From: CAYSPO01 sp964432945
GTDB taxonomy: Bacteria > Bacillota > Clostridia > Tissierellales > Peptoniphilaceae
Assembly (NCBI GenBank): GCA_964432945.1
Contig: CAYSPO010000009.1
Location: forward strand, 1-40,930
Length of the DNA: 40,930 nucleotides
Direction: 5' to 3'
The notes beneath the pieces were generated by a model. That model ran no database searches. It was not told the DNA's origin and worked only from the letters and a program-made list of their open reading frames with translations. The position numbers and the translations under genes are program-made. Each line of letters opens with the position of its first letter. Position 1 is the stretch's first letter. This document shows positions 1 to 7,484 of the stretch, in pieces.

Positions 1-172
1 ACAGAATAATATCTGGTGAATATTCTATATAACTTTGATGCCTATTATCTTCTACTTCTTTTAATCTAGTGTTGAAGTCTTTAAAAAAGTGATTCCTAAT
101 CCTAATAAATTCCCCGAAAAAGTTTATTTCCTTTTGCTTTTCTCTTTTTTGTTTTCTAGTTGTTTTCCCCAT
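1..172 (-). CDS. Probable transposase, N-terminal fragment (runs off the left edge)
   Basis: An open frame starts with ATG at 172, preceded by a good ribosome site (AAGGGGG, 7 nt upstream), and continues without a stop to position 1, so only the first 57 residues are visible. The start is very basic (MGKTTRKQKREKQKE) and is followed by a segment containing NTRLKEVEDNRHQSYIEYSP. That segment resembles the N-terminal region of DDE transposases, where a 'D-x-R-H/R' motif precedes a hydrophobic stretch. A TATAAT-like -10 and a hairpin lie just upstream at 189-240. The transposase call rests on resemblance only; the catalytic domain is outside the window and the IS family cannot be named. Confidence 0.55.
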   Translation of the reverse strand, partial: MGKTTRKQKREKQKEINFFGEFIRIRNHFFKDFNTRLKEVEDNRHQSYIEYSPDIIL

Positions 173-188
173 TATAATCCCCCTTGTA

Positions 189-240
189 ATGTAGTGATAT
201 CAATGTGTTAACACTTATATTATATCATATTTCACTACAT
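189..240. repeat. Inverted repeat upstream of the transposase-like gene, possible IS end
   Basis: ATGTAGTGA (189-197) and TCACTACAT (232-240) are perfect 9-bp inverted arms. The palindrome GTGTTAACAC (205-214) is nested between them. On the minus strand the same segment contains a TATAAT box in front of the transposase-like gene. A second stem with an ATGTAGTG arm occurs at about 11059-11101. Confidence 0.5.
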
Positions 241-354
241 ATTCGGGAATTATTTAGCTCGAAATATATTTACTCTTTAAGGCTGGGCTTTTCAGCTTCC
301 TATGCTAGCCATATAAATACTAAAATCTATACTATGTTACTTATAGAAAATATA

Positions 355-392
355 AAAATCTCAGTAAAGATAATTACCTTTACTGAGATTTT
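355..392. terminator. Bidirectional terminator after the PHP gene
   Basis: A perfect 15-bp stem (AAAATCTCAGTAAAG / CTTTACTGAGATTTT) with A/T-rich flanks lies downstream of the PHP-domain gene on the minus strand. It is also the hairpin part of repeat copy A. Confidence 0.75.
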
Positions 393-477
393 CTTTGATT
401 GTTTATTAATAAAAACTACGCTTTAGTCTGGAAAGTTATTTAGTACACCAGACAGATCTCTTTAGATTGAGCTTGAA
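355..477 (-). repeat. Dispersed repeat, copy A (terminator hairpin plus conserved tail)
   Basis: Read on the minus strand, 62 bp ending in GACTAAAGCGTAG match copy C without gaps at 43 of 62 positions by hand alignment. The hairpin at 355-392 follows. The 3' end of the PHP gene (its last roughly 14 codons) lies inside this repeat, so the repeat supplies the stop codon and the terminator. Confidence 0.6.
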
Positions 478-1207
478 CTCCTATAAGAGTCTTTTTCATA
501 CCCTTCTTTTTAAAATAAGCCTCAAAGGCTTCTACTGATCTGTTAACTATTAACTCCTCTGGCATATCTATAGATCTTAAAAGTTCCAAGGCCTGGTCTG
601 TTTTTCCCACATCAAAAGATATGTGACTATCACTATTTATTATGACAGGAACCCTGTGTTCTTTACAGATAAGAGCTATCTTCCTACAATATTTATCACT
701 ACCAGTCCTGCTATTTAAGAAGGAACTATTATTTATCTCCACTAGAGTTTGGCTTTCTTTGGCTCCTAAGACAAAAAGCTTCTTGTTTATAGGAAAGTCT
801 GGGTTTCCCGGGTGGGTTATTACATCCACATCTTCATTTTCCATGGTCTTTAAAAGAGCCCTAGTATTACCCTCTCTATCCCAAGTCTCTTCAGAAATAT
901 TATGGAGGCCTGCCAATACTATATCAAGATCCTTAATATAATTTTCTGGTACATCTAAATTTCCATTTTGATCTATTATATTTGCTTCTACACCTTTAAG
1001 GATTTCAACCCCACGAATCCTTGAAGGAAGAACGCTCATATTTCCTATGTGGGCTAAATCTGGTTCTCCCGGCATTTCCGGGCCATGATCTGTTATCCCT
1101 ATATATTTTAGACCCTTACTTTCTGCCTCTCTAGCTATTTCATCTATATTGCTATATGCATGACCACTTGCTACAGTATGGTTATGCAAATCTACTAATA
1201 TTTCCAA
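440..1207 (-). CDS. PHP-domain metal-dependent phosphoesterase (YcdX-like)
   Basis: The PHP superfamily uses clustered His/Asp/Glu residues to bind two or three metals and hydrolyse phosphoesters. The expected series is present in order: DLHNHT near the N-terminus, TDHG, GVEAN, GLHN, THPGNP and SDSH near the C-terminus. This fits a stand-alone YcdX/histidinol-phosphatase-like enzyme; the substrate is unknown. I chose the TTG start (MEILVDLHNHT, about 255 aa). The upstream in-frame GTG at 1246 overlaps the -10 box of the promoter at 1247-1275, whereas the TTG has AAGGA about 10 nt upstream. The last roughly 14 residues (ending CLVY) are encoded by repeat A and look like an acquired tail. Confidence 0.85.
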   Translation of the reverse strand: MEILVDLHNHTVASGHAYSNIDEIAREAESKGLKYIGITDHGPEMPGEPDLAHIGNMSVLPSRIRGVEILKGVEANIIDQNGNLDVPENYIKDLDIVLAGLHNISEETWDREGNTRALLKTMENEDVDVITHPGNPDFPINKKLFVLGAKESQTLVEINNSSFLNSRTGSDKYCRKIALICKEHRVPVIINSDSHISFDVGKTDQALELLRSIDMPEELIVNRSVEAFEAYFKKKGMKKTLIGVQAQSKEICLVY

Positions 1208-1246
1208 TGATATAGATTCCTTCCAATATTTTCTTCCTATATACAC

Positions 1247-1275
1247 ATATTATCTAATATTGTAGCTTATGTCCA
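1247..1275 (-). promoter_or_regulatory. Promoter of the PHP gene
   Basis: TGGACA (1275-1270), a 17-nt spacer, then TAATAT (1252-1247) on the minus strand. The predicted start of transcription, around 1240, excludes the GTG at 1246 as initiation codon. Confidence 0.5.
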
Positions 1276-1329
1276 AAAAAGTTTTTAGAATTTTCATAGA
1301 ATTTTTTGAAGAGTTTATTTTTTGCGCGT

Positions 1330-1366
1330 AAAAAATCCCATACAAGTATTCCTACCTGTATGGGTC
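1330..1366 (-). terminator. Terminator of the YHYH gene
   Basis: Stem CCCATACA/TGTATGGG followed on the minus strand by a U-run (GGATTTTTTAC). It lies about 90 nt downstream of the YHYH gene stop and forms the hairpin part of repeat copy B. Confidence 0.7.
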
Positions 1367-1430
1367 TAGTTTATTTGTTTTCTTCAGTTTACACTTTAAT
1401 CTGCGAATGTATCCCTTACCCTAAGCTATT
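1330..1430 (-). repeat. Dispersed repeat, copy B
   Basis: On the minus strand, a 33-bp core from AGGGTA to GTGTA matches copy C at 25 of 33 positions (hand alignment) and is followed by a terminator hairpin. Here the whole repeat lies after the stop codon of the YHYH gene, so it is untranslated, unlike copy A. Confidence 0.5.
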
Positions 1431-1449
1431 TTAAGGCCACACTCTTTAT

Positions 1450-1893
1450 TTATATTCCTAATGCTCTCCTAGTAGCAGGTCCCACAAGCCCATCTACCTT
1501 TAAACCTTTAGATTTTTGAAAGCTTTTAATAGCAGATAAGGTTTTAGGTCCCATACCTCCGTCTACTGCACCACAATTATAGCCTAACTTATTTAATCTA
1601 GCTTGTACCTGTTTATTTGCTGCAGATTTAGAACTAGATAATATTTTTTTACTAGATGTAGACTTCTTACTTGTAGTAGTATTTGCCTTTGTTTTATTAC
1701 CATAAGGACACCCGTTAGTATGAAGGTGGGCTCCATATCCATGGTGATAATGATAAGAACCTAATCCACTTACATTTTTATTATCTCTATGACCACCATT
1801 AGAATCTGTTCTGCCTTTGTGAGCTAACGATACAGCTGGAGTTAAAGCTATTGTTGTGGCTAAAATCAATGATCCTACTCTTCTTTTTCTCAT
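1450..1893 (-). CDS. Secreted YHYH-domain protein with C-terminal peptidoglycan-binding domain
   Basis: 147 aa. Residues 1-24 form a signal peptide (basic MRKRRVG, hydrophobic core, Ala-rich cleavage region ending SLA). A YHYH-type module follows (GRTDSNGGHRDN, then GSYHYHHG, AHLHTNGCPY), rich in His with a single Cys, then a low-complexity Ser/Thr/Lys linker (about 68-92). The C-terminus (about 93-147) is a PG_binding_1 fold (VQARLNKLGY, VDGLVGPATRRAL). Family knowledge suggests a wall-bound extracellular protein; the YHYH module has no firmly established function, though its His content suggests metal binding (inference). A strong RBS (AGGAGG) precedes the ATG. It is monocistronic with its own terminator. 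Confidence 0.85.
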   Translation of the reverse strand: MRKRRVGSLILATTIALTPAVSLAHKGRTDSNGGHRDNKNVSGLGSYHYHHGYGAHLHTNGCPYGNKTKANTTTSKKSTSSKKILSSSKSAANKQVQARLNKLGYNCGAVDGGMGPKTLSAIKSFQKSKGLKVDGLVGPATRRALGI

Positions 1894-1945
1894 TTATATT
1901 CCTCCTAATAACAGATTAAATTTAGTAACATTTTTTGCCAAGCTT

Positions 1946-2066
1946 CTAATACTTTTCCCTTAGTCTTTTCCAAATAGTAGGAGAAAAATCGACTTTACCA
2001 CAAGCTCTTTTGTGATATTTAGAGCCAGTTGGACTAATTAAAACTTGTTCTGTATTATCTGTTGCT
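1946..2066 (-). pseudogene. Remnant of a small coding sequence (TGSKYHKRACG motif)
   Basis: About 40 codons stay open on the minus strand before a TAG at 1948-1946, with no usable start. The translated piece contains TEQVLISPTGSKYHKRACGK. The 'TGxKYHxxxC' pattern occurs in small secreted or surface hypothetical proteins. The frame enters directly from repeat C, so it looks like a 3' gene remnant. Could be chance; low confidence. Confidence 0.3.
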
Positions 2067-2070
2067 AGAA

Positions 2071-2180
2071 AAAAATCCCACCAAGGATAATTATCTTTGA
2101 TGAGATTTGTTTATTCTACGCTTCAGTCTGCGAAGGTACCTGGTACCCTAGCAATGTCGCTTGCGACTGAGCTTGCTTCT
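2071..2180 (-). repeat. Dispersed repeat, copy C (best preserved)
   Basis: On the minus strand it reads as a coding tail ending SDIARVPGTFAD and stop, then AATAAACAAAT and a hairpin (2075-2106) with a run of T. Copies A and B match it at 43/62 and 25/33 positions. No intact minus-strand gene feeds into it now. A plus-strand gene remnant begins inside it. Confidence 0.6.
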
Positions 2181-2189
2181 ATCTTAGAC

Positions 2190-2483
2190 ACTGCGAGAAA
2201 AATCTTAAAGGAAGATATAGATCATCACTTATCAAATATAACACCCACTTATAATTCAGAGTCTCTAGAAGCTTCCTGGGATATACCTGACTTAATTACA
2301 GCACTTTATTTTTCTATATTATTCCTCAATCCGAACTTTAAAATAGTTAAAAAATGCAAGAATCCTAATTGTATTAATTATTTTACTGTTTATAAATCTA
2401 ATGATAGAAAGATGTATTGCAGTGATGCCTGTGGAAATGCTATGAGTCAAAGAAAGTTTAGAGAAAGAAATAAAAAAGAATAG
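2190..2483 (+). pseudogene. 3' remnant of a CGNR/DUF6076-type zinc-finger protein
   Basis: The C-terminal part has a clear zinc-finger pattern: CKNPNC, then F/Y-rich residues, MYCSDACGN and a basic tail RKFRERNKKE. This matches the C-terminal finger of CGNR-type or DUF6076 proteins, which are normally several hundred residues long. Upstream the frame stays open into repeat C, but that part is plainly repeat sequence (translating as QSAKVPGTLAMS), and no RBS precedes the ATGs near 2097. I infer a 5'-truncated gene whose N-terminal part was replaced by the repeat. The intact family is regulatory or unknown in function. Confidence 0.55.
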
Positions 2484-2495
2484 CTTTTAAAACAT

Positions 2496-2540
2496 AAAAA
2501 AGCACCCCAGGCAGATTATATTCATCTACCCAGGGTGCTA
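2496..2540. terminator. Terminator between the CGNR remnant and the 65-aa gene
   Basis: Stem AGCACCC/GGGTGCT extended by AGAT/ATCT with a U-run on the minus strand (GCTTTTTTAT). It lies directly downstream of the 65-aa minus-strand gene and can also serve the plus strand. Confidence 0.7.
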
Positions 2541-2541
2541 T

Positions 2542-2739
2542 CTAATATTTTTCTACTTCTAAAACTACTTTAAATTTAACTGAAAAAGGATTAGCAGCCT
2601 CCGACTCTGGAAGCCCATCAACTATTTCATATTCTCCATCAAACTCATCAAAGAAAGCTTTATACTCTTCATAGGTCGGTTCTATGACCTCACCCCTATC
2701 CTTAACCCTACTTTTAATATAATCTGATAAACAATACAT
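2542..2739 (-). CDS. Small acidic hypothetical protein (65 aa)
   Basis: No family recognised. It is accepted as a gene because the ATG has a good RBS (CAGGAG, 6-7 nt upstream) and a strong terminator follows the stop at once. The protein is acidic in its middle (EEYKAFFDEFDGEYEIVDGLPE), lacks cysteine clusters, signal peptide or membrane segments, and ends in an alternating hydrophobic stretch (FSVKFKVVLEVEKY) that would suit a beta-strand. Probably a soluble cytoplasmic protein. Confidence 0.6.
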   Translation of the reverse strand: MYCLSDYIKSRVKDRGEVIEPTYEEYKAFFDEFDGEYEIVDGLPESEAANPFSVKFKVVLEVEKY

Positions 2740-2837
2740 TAAAAACTCCTGATGCTCTTTACTTAATTCCTCAAATTTTCAAATCTCATTTTTATCCCCT
2801 CCTACTTAATATATAGAACTCAAGTAGGAAATTTACT

Positions 2838-2880
2838 ATAAAAAAGAACCCCTTAGGAAATTAATCCTTTGGGGTCCTTC
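2838..2880 (-). terminator. Terminator of the deoC-cdd-pdp/S-layer transcript
   Basis: On the minus strand GGACCCCAAAGGA pairs with TCCTAAGGGGTTC (one or two mismatches) and is followed by TTTTTTATAG. It sits about 55 nt after the stop of the S-layer-like frame. Confidence 0.65.
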
Positions 2881-2934
2881 ATTATTTACTCTTTTAAGCT
2901 TTCCTTAGTTAGGAAGCTTGCTGATTGAGCCTCT

Positions 2935-5900
2935 TTAGTTTTCTGGTTGGGTTAATACAACACCTGAAGTAACTTTTTGGCTATTTCCTGCTATATCTTT
3001 TAGTTTAACAGTTGCTTCACCATCTACTTTAGTAGTAGTAGTAGCAACACTTGAATCTATTTTAGTTGTTATAGCACTAGTTACTACTTTAATTACTACT
3101 TTATTTCCATTTACAACTTCTGCTTCAAATTGTCCGCCTGTTCCAGTTAATCCTGTAAGGTTCTTAAATTCAGCTGCAGTCATTGCTTTACCTGGACCTG
3201 TTAAGTTTAGTACAACATCTTCTGAGAATGTTAATGTCATAACATCTCCAACTGCTCCAAACTCATCAACTGTAGTTTGTGTAGTTACTGCTGCTGAAGT
3301 TATAACTGGCTCTATTCCATCTTTTACTACCATAGTTACAAATGAAGTCTTTCCATCTTTAGTAGCTACTACACGAATTTTCGCATTGTTTTTAGTAAAC
3401 ACTGTAGCTGTTCCTGCGTTTGTAATAGTAAGCTTACCAGCTGATGTCAATGTTATTGTGTCATCATTAGCACCAGTTACACCATCTATTGCAAAAACAT
3501 TAAGAGAATCTAAATCTGATTTTTGTGCTGCTTTAGTTGCGTCAAATTGATCAGTTACCCAAGCAAATACATCATCTTGCTGAGTTGTATAACCAGCTAA
3601 ATTATTAATTGAAATTTCAGTTTTAGCTGCTGCTCCAGTAGTTCCTGGTGCTTTATCCATAAACTTTAAGCTTTGAGCTATTGAATTTTCTTTTGATACT
3701 GTTATATCTTGAGATACTAATTTAACTGTATCATCAGCATTTATCGTAAAGCTTATTTTTCCTTTAAGGTCTTCCGCTATACCTTTTGTATTATTGAAGT
3801 CACCTGCTACAAAAGCTGTATCAGTATACACATAGTAGCTTCCTTCATATTCGAATATAGCTAATTGTCCTGTAGTCGTATCACCTGAATCATCGTTTTT
3901 CTTAGCTTGTGTTAAATCTGCACTTACAATAGATGATGCTGGAACGTTTACTGTATTTCCATTTTCGTCTTTAGCTGTAAGTTTTATCTCTTCAGCATAA
4001 CCACTTTTTATAGCTGCTTGTTTCTTATCATTATCAGAAACATCAGTTATCACCTTTGCTTTGTAAACTTTATCTATTGGAGCAACAGAATAAGTTACTT
4101 TAGTTGAATCATTAGCTAACACATTGATTGTAAATGATTTCTCTTCAATAACCACATCATCTTTTTTAAGCTGAGCTTTTATTGTTGCAGATCCAGCTTT
4201 TTTAGCTGTAACTTTTACTTCTGGATTAGTTAAAGTTACATTAGTTTTTGCTATTTCAATTATTTCTTTATCACTAGTTGTGAAATCCACTGCATGATTT
4301 GCAGCTGAAGTGATAGTATTACTATATTGATCTTTTACATCGAATTTTAAGTCTTTTATTGCACCTACAAGTAATGATGAAGGTACTGTTGTATCTTTTT
4401 TAACTACTATTGCTGATGGAACAGCTTTATCACTTGCTGTTACTGTGAATGTAACTTTTTCATCAGAACCTGTTACTAATACAGCGATTGTTGCTGTTTT
4501 TCCCTTTACTACATCTTTAGGAGTAATTTCAATCTTACCAGCGTTATCACCAGTTAATTTTAAATCAAGTCCACTATTTGCTACAACATCTTGATTATCA
4601 GAAGTAATTGCATAATCTCCTGATTTTAAATCTTTAGTTGGGATAACAGTTCCATAGTTGTCTTTTACTGTTATAGCAACATATTGTTTATCTGTTGATC
4701 CTGCTGCGAATTCAACTTCTGTTTTTTCTAGTTCAACTGAAGTTGGTACACCAGTGTCAGCATTTACTGTTATTGTAGTTGTTGATGTTTTACCAGTTGC
4801 AACTGCTAGAGCAGTTATTGTAACTGTTCCTGACTTTTTGAATTTAACAATTTCTAATTTATTATCAGTAACAACTTTAATATCAGCTACTGCTAATATA
4901 TCTTCATCACTAGAGAATAATTTAACTTCAGAACCTAGATCAGCTTGTTTTAATTTATAAGCATCACCATAAGTGTCTTCAGCTGTATAATTTAACTTTA
5001 CATTTTTAGTATCTTTTGGTGTGAACATTGTTTTCCCTTCTGGAAGAACTGCTTCACCTAGAGTTACTTCACCAACTGCCGCTTCTGCAACTACAGCTAA
5101 TGTTTTTGTTGCTGTTAAATCTTTATATACTACTGTTACTTGTATTTCATCTTTCTCGTTAGCTGCACTAGTATTTAATTCATATTTACTACCTACTTGT
5201 GTAACTGGACGAGTGTTATTAGTTTTGTTGAAAGCAGTAATAGTAACATTTGTTGATGCTATATCTGCTTCTTCCCCATACTGATTAACAAATTTAACAG
5301 TCAGTGGAGCTTTAGACATTTGTTGTAATTGAGCATTCTCAATTGAAACTGCTTTTATTTCTTCTTTTTCTATTGTAACAGTGTTTACTGGATCTACAAG
5401 ACCTTCAATGCCTGTTACTGTTACTGTGTAATCTGCAGGTGCAAATACTCCTGCTGTTCTTTCTAATGTTGCTTCTGTTTTATCGTCATTCCATGTAACT
5501 TTAACATCTTCTGTTACAGTTCCACGTTTAACTTCGAATTTAGCTGCTTCAGTATCTGCTTCTTGATTAAATGTTACTTTAATCTTATTAACGTTAATAG
5601 CACTTGTCTTTATTCCTTCGCTATTGCCAATTGAAATCATCTGCCTTGCAAGTTCTCGTGCATCTTTTATATATTTCATAAAAGCACCAGAGCCTAGTTT
5701 AACATCAAGAACTAAACAAGATGCTCCACTTGCCAACTTTTTACTCATAATAGATGATGCAATTAAGGGAATACTATCTACTGTTGCAGTTGTATCTCTC
5801 AAAGAATAAATCTTCTTATCAGCCGGAACAAGCCTCTCTGATTGTCCTATAATGACTGCACCTATTTTATCAAGATTATCTTCTATTTCTTTTTGACTTA

Positions 5901-6300
5901 AATTAATTCTAAACCCTGGAATAGATTCTAACTTATCCAAAGTTCCACCAGTATGGCCTAAACTTTTACCACTCATCTTAGGAATTTTTACTCCAACTGA
6001 AGCAGCAATAGAAATTACTATTAATGTAGTTTTATCTCCCACTCCTCCAGTAGAATGTTTATCTACACTTTTTCCTTTAATATAATTATGGTTCAAAATT
6101 TTTCCTGAATCTCTCATTATCCTAGTCAACGCAATTAACTCATTATCTGTCATTCCTCGAAAATAAACAGCCATTAAAAATGCAGAAAATTGATAATCAG
6201 GGATAATGTTATTCAAGTAACCCTCAACCATAAACTCTATTTCTTCATTAGTTAAACTAATAGATTTCTTCTTTTTATCAATAATTTCATAAGCATTCAT
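2935..6300 (-). CDS. Chimeric frame: N-terminal pyrimidine-nucleoside phosphorylase joined to S-layer-like Ig-repeat protein
   Basis: 1121 codons in one frame. Residues 1-232 are a pyrimidine-nucleoside/thymidine phosphorylase: KHSTGGVGDKTTL (81-93) and the family signature GHTGGTLDKLESIPGF (115-130) are intact. That enzyme is normally about 435 aa, so the C-terminal half of the catalytic domain and the last domain are missing. From about residue 233 (SAINVNKIKVTFN) the sequence is typical of an S-layer/cell-surface protein: many beta-rich Ig-like modules (Big_2 type), Ala/Thr/Val/Lys-rich with hardly any Cys, and a final module ending VVLTQPEN. The surface part has no signal peptide or SLH motifs here; those would have preceded the join. 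The 5' end follows cdd by 3 nt, as expected for pdp in a deoC-cdd-pdp operon. As written, the product should be neither an active phosphorylase nor exported. Draft misassembly or a real deletion fusion are both possible. Confidence 0.8.
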   Translation of the reverse strand: MNAYEIIDKKKKSISLTNEEIEFMVEGYLNNIIPDYQFSAFLMAVYFRGMTDNELIALTRIMRDSGKILNHNYIKGKSVDKHSTGGVGDKTTLIVISIAASVGVKIPKMSGKSLGHTGGTLDKLESIPGFRINLSQKEIEDNLDKIGAVIIGQSERLVPADKKIYSLRDTTATVDSIPLIASSIMSKKLASGASCLVLDVKLGSGAFMKYIKDARELARQMISIGNSEGIKTSAINVNKIKVTFNQEADTEAAKFEVKRGTVTEDVKVTWNDDKTEATLERTAGVFAPADYTVTVTGIEGLVDPVNTVTIEKEEIKAVSIENAQLQQMSKAPLTVKFVNQYGEEADIASTNVTITAFNKTNNTRPVTQVGSKYELNTSAANEKDEIQVTVVYKDLTATKTLAVVAEAAVGEVTLGEAVLPEGKTMFTPKDTKNVKLNYTAEDTYGDAYKLKQADLGSEVKLFSSDEDILAVADIKVVTDNKLEIVKFKKSGTVTITALAVATGKTSTTTITVNADTGVPTSVELEKTEVEFAAGSTDKQYVAITVKDNYGTVIPTKDLKSGDYAITSDNQDVVANSGLDLKLTGDNAGKIEITPKDVVKGKTATIAVLVTGSDEKVTFTVTASDKAVPSAIVVKKDTTVPSSLLVGAIKDLKFDVKDQYSNTITSAANHAVDFTTSDKEIIEIAKTNVTLTNPEVKVTAKKAGSATIKAQLKKDDVVIEEKSFTINVLANDSTKVTYSVAPIDKVYKAKVITDVSDNDKKQAAIKSGYAEEIKLTAKDENGNTVNVPASSIVSADLTQAKKNDDSGDTTTGQLAIFEYEGSYYVYTDTAFVAGDFNNTKGIAEDLKGKISFTINADDTVKLVSQDITVSKENSIAQSLKFMDKAPGTTGAAAKTEISINNLAGYTTQQDDVFAWVTDQFDATKAAQKSDLDSLNVFAIDGVTGANDDTITLTSAGKLTITNAGTATVFTKNNAKIRVVATKDGKTSFVTMVVKDGIEPVITSAAVTTQTTVDEFGAVGDVMTLTFSEDVVLNLTGPGKAMTAAEFKNLTGLTGTGGQFEAEVVNGNKVVIKVVTSAITTKIDSSVATTTTKVDGEATVKLKDIAGNSQKVTSGVVLTQPEN
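5595..5612 (-). other. Junction between phosphorylase and S-layer-like sequence
   Basis: Codons 229-232 (GIKT) fit the phosphorylase and codons 233 onward (SAIN) fit the surface protein, placing the join near 5604. A short homology over AGTGCTATTA is plausible, since 'SAI' could occur in both parents, but the missing parental sequences are needed to show it. Confidence 0.65.
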
Positions 6301-6303
6301 ATT

Positions 6304-6690
6304 TCACTCCATATTATTCGCTTCAAAAGCCATTGGCATTAATTTTTCTAAAGTTGTTACTATGTAATCCTCTTTAGATTTTGCAAGTATAATTTCAAAT
6401 TCCGGATCACAAAACTCCACCATAACTTGCCTACAAACCCCACAAGGAGGAGTGTAGTCATTAGCTGATGATACTATAGTAATAGACTTAAAGCTTCGAT
6501 GACCTTCGTTTATTGCTGTAAAAAAAGCAGTTCTTTCTGCACAATTACAAGCCGAAAAACTTGCATTCTCAATATTAACCCCAGTAAATAACTCTCCTGT
6601 CTTTGTCTCTAAAACTGCACTAACCTTAAAATTAGAATAAGGAGAGTAAGCATTCTCTAGATTTTCAAAAGCTCTATTTATTGTCTTCAA
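6304..6690 (-). CDS. cdd: Cytidine deaminase
   Basis: 128 aa, the usual length of the small tetrameric bacterial enzyme that deaminates cytidine and deoxycytidine to uridine and deoxyuridine in pyrimidine salvage. Zinc ligands and catalytic Glu are visible: NCAE (Cys50, Glu52) and PPCGVCRQ (Cys83, Cys86). The substrate-binding NIENASF (39-45) is present. It overlaps the end of deoC by 17 nt and lies 3 nt before the phosphorylase, so the three genes form a translationally coupled operon: deoxyuridine made here is the substrate of the phosphorylase, and the sugar phosphate then passes on to DeoC. Confidence 0.95.
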   Translation of the reverse strand: MKTINRAFENLENAYSPYSNFKVSAVLETKTGELFTGVNIENASFSACNCAERTAFFTAINEGHRSFKSITIVSSANDYTPPCGVCRQVMVEFCDPEFEIILAKSKEDYIVTTLEKLMPMAFEANNME

Positions 6691-7315
6691 TTCTTTTAGC
6701 CTCTACTAACTTAGACGCCCCTATTCTATCTGCACCAGCTGCTCTAAAAGCTCTTGCTTGCTCTAAAGTTGAAATACCACCAGCTGCCTTAACCTTTAAT
6801 TCTGGGCATATTTTTTTGAAAAGTTTAATGTCCTCTATATCTGCACCTTTTTCTGCAAATCCAGTTGACGTCTTAATATAATCTGCACCTGCTAAATCTA
6901 CTAATTTACAAGCTGCAATTTTTTCTTCAGTATTTAGATAGCAAGTTTCAACTATAACTTTTAATTTAGAAGATCCAATAGCAGATTTAACTTTAGTAAT
7001 TTCATCTTGAACATAGCCATAATCTTTATTCTTAAAAGCTGATATATTTATAACCATATCAACTTCATCTGCTCCATCTTCTACTGCTTGCCTTGCTTCT
7101 TCAACCTTACTATAAGTAGTTTGATAACCTAAAGGAAATCCAATAACAGTACAAATATAAGCCCCAGTTTCTTCTTTCGCCCTTTTAACAAAACAAGGAG
7201 GAATACAAGCAGAAGCACAAGCATATTCTTTGCTTTCTTTAACAATTTTTTTGATATCCTCCCAGCTTGCATCAGCTTTAAGTAAGGTATGATCGACACA
7301 ATGTAAAATATCCAT
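6674..7315 (-). CDS. deoC: Deoxyribose-phosphate aldolase
   Basis: 213 aa class I aldolase that cleaves 2-deoxyribose-5-phosphate to glyceraldehyde-3-phosphate and acetaldehyde. Active-site residues by comparison with E. coli DERA: Schiff-base Lys148 in DYIKTSTGF, Lys176 in VKAAGG, Asp86 in DEVDMVIN. The N-terminal VDHTLLK is typical. It is the first gene of the deoC-cdd-pdp salvage operon, transcribed away from the ModE-like HTH gene; an AGGAGG lies just upstream of the ATG. A deoxypentomutase gene (deoB) is not in the window. Confidence 0.95.
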   Translation of the reverse strand: MDILHCVDHTLLKADASWEDIKKIVKESKEYACASACIPPCFVKRAKEETGAYICTVIGFPLGYQTTYSKVEEARQAVEDGADEVDMVINISAFKNKDYGYVQDEITKVKSAIGSSKLKVIVETCYLNTEEKIAACKLVDLAGADYIKTSTGFAEKGADIEDIKLFKKICPELKVKAAGGISTLEQARAFRAAGADRIGASKLVEAKRIEDNK

Positions 7316-7439
7316 AAATCCTCCTATTTTTATTAAATGTATTTATTTTATTGTATCACATCTTTATGACCTATTTATATCAATATAATATAACAACCAT
7401 TAAACTTTAACCATATTAGAATCACACTATTGATAGATT

Positions 7440-7470
7440 ATATAAATATCACATATGATATAATAAAATA
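7440..7470. promoter_or_regulatory. Possible operator/promoter for the ModE-like gene
   Basis: The deoC/HTH divergent region (7316-7484) is very AT-rich. A near-palindrome with ATATCA and TGATAT arms separated by CATA overlaps a TATAAT box upstream of the HTH gene. No convincing -35 at standard spacing was found for either direction. Confidence 0.3.
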
Positions 7471-7484
7471 AATAGGAGGATTAT

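Noticed and set aside
205..426. Open frame of 73 codons on the plus strand
   Set aside because: It crosses the IS-like inverted repeat and the terminator hairpin at 355-392 and has no RBS or recognisable protein features.
2881..2934. Possible fourth copy of the dispersed repeat behind the S-layer-like gene
   Set aside because: Only a short GATTGAGC/AAGCTTGC-like stretch resembles copies A to C; too weak to call.
4658..5809. Several plus-strand open frames opposite the S-layer-like sequence
   Set aside because: They are shadows caused by the biased codon use (GCT, ACT, GTA) of the repeat-rich surface protein on the other strand.
7316..7484. Riboswitch upstream of deoC
   Set aside because: The 5' leader is short and AT-rich, with no recognisable aptamer core.
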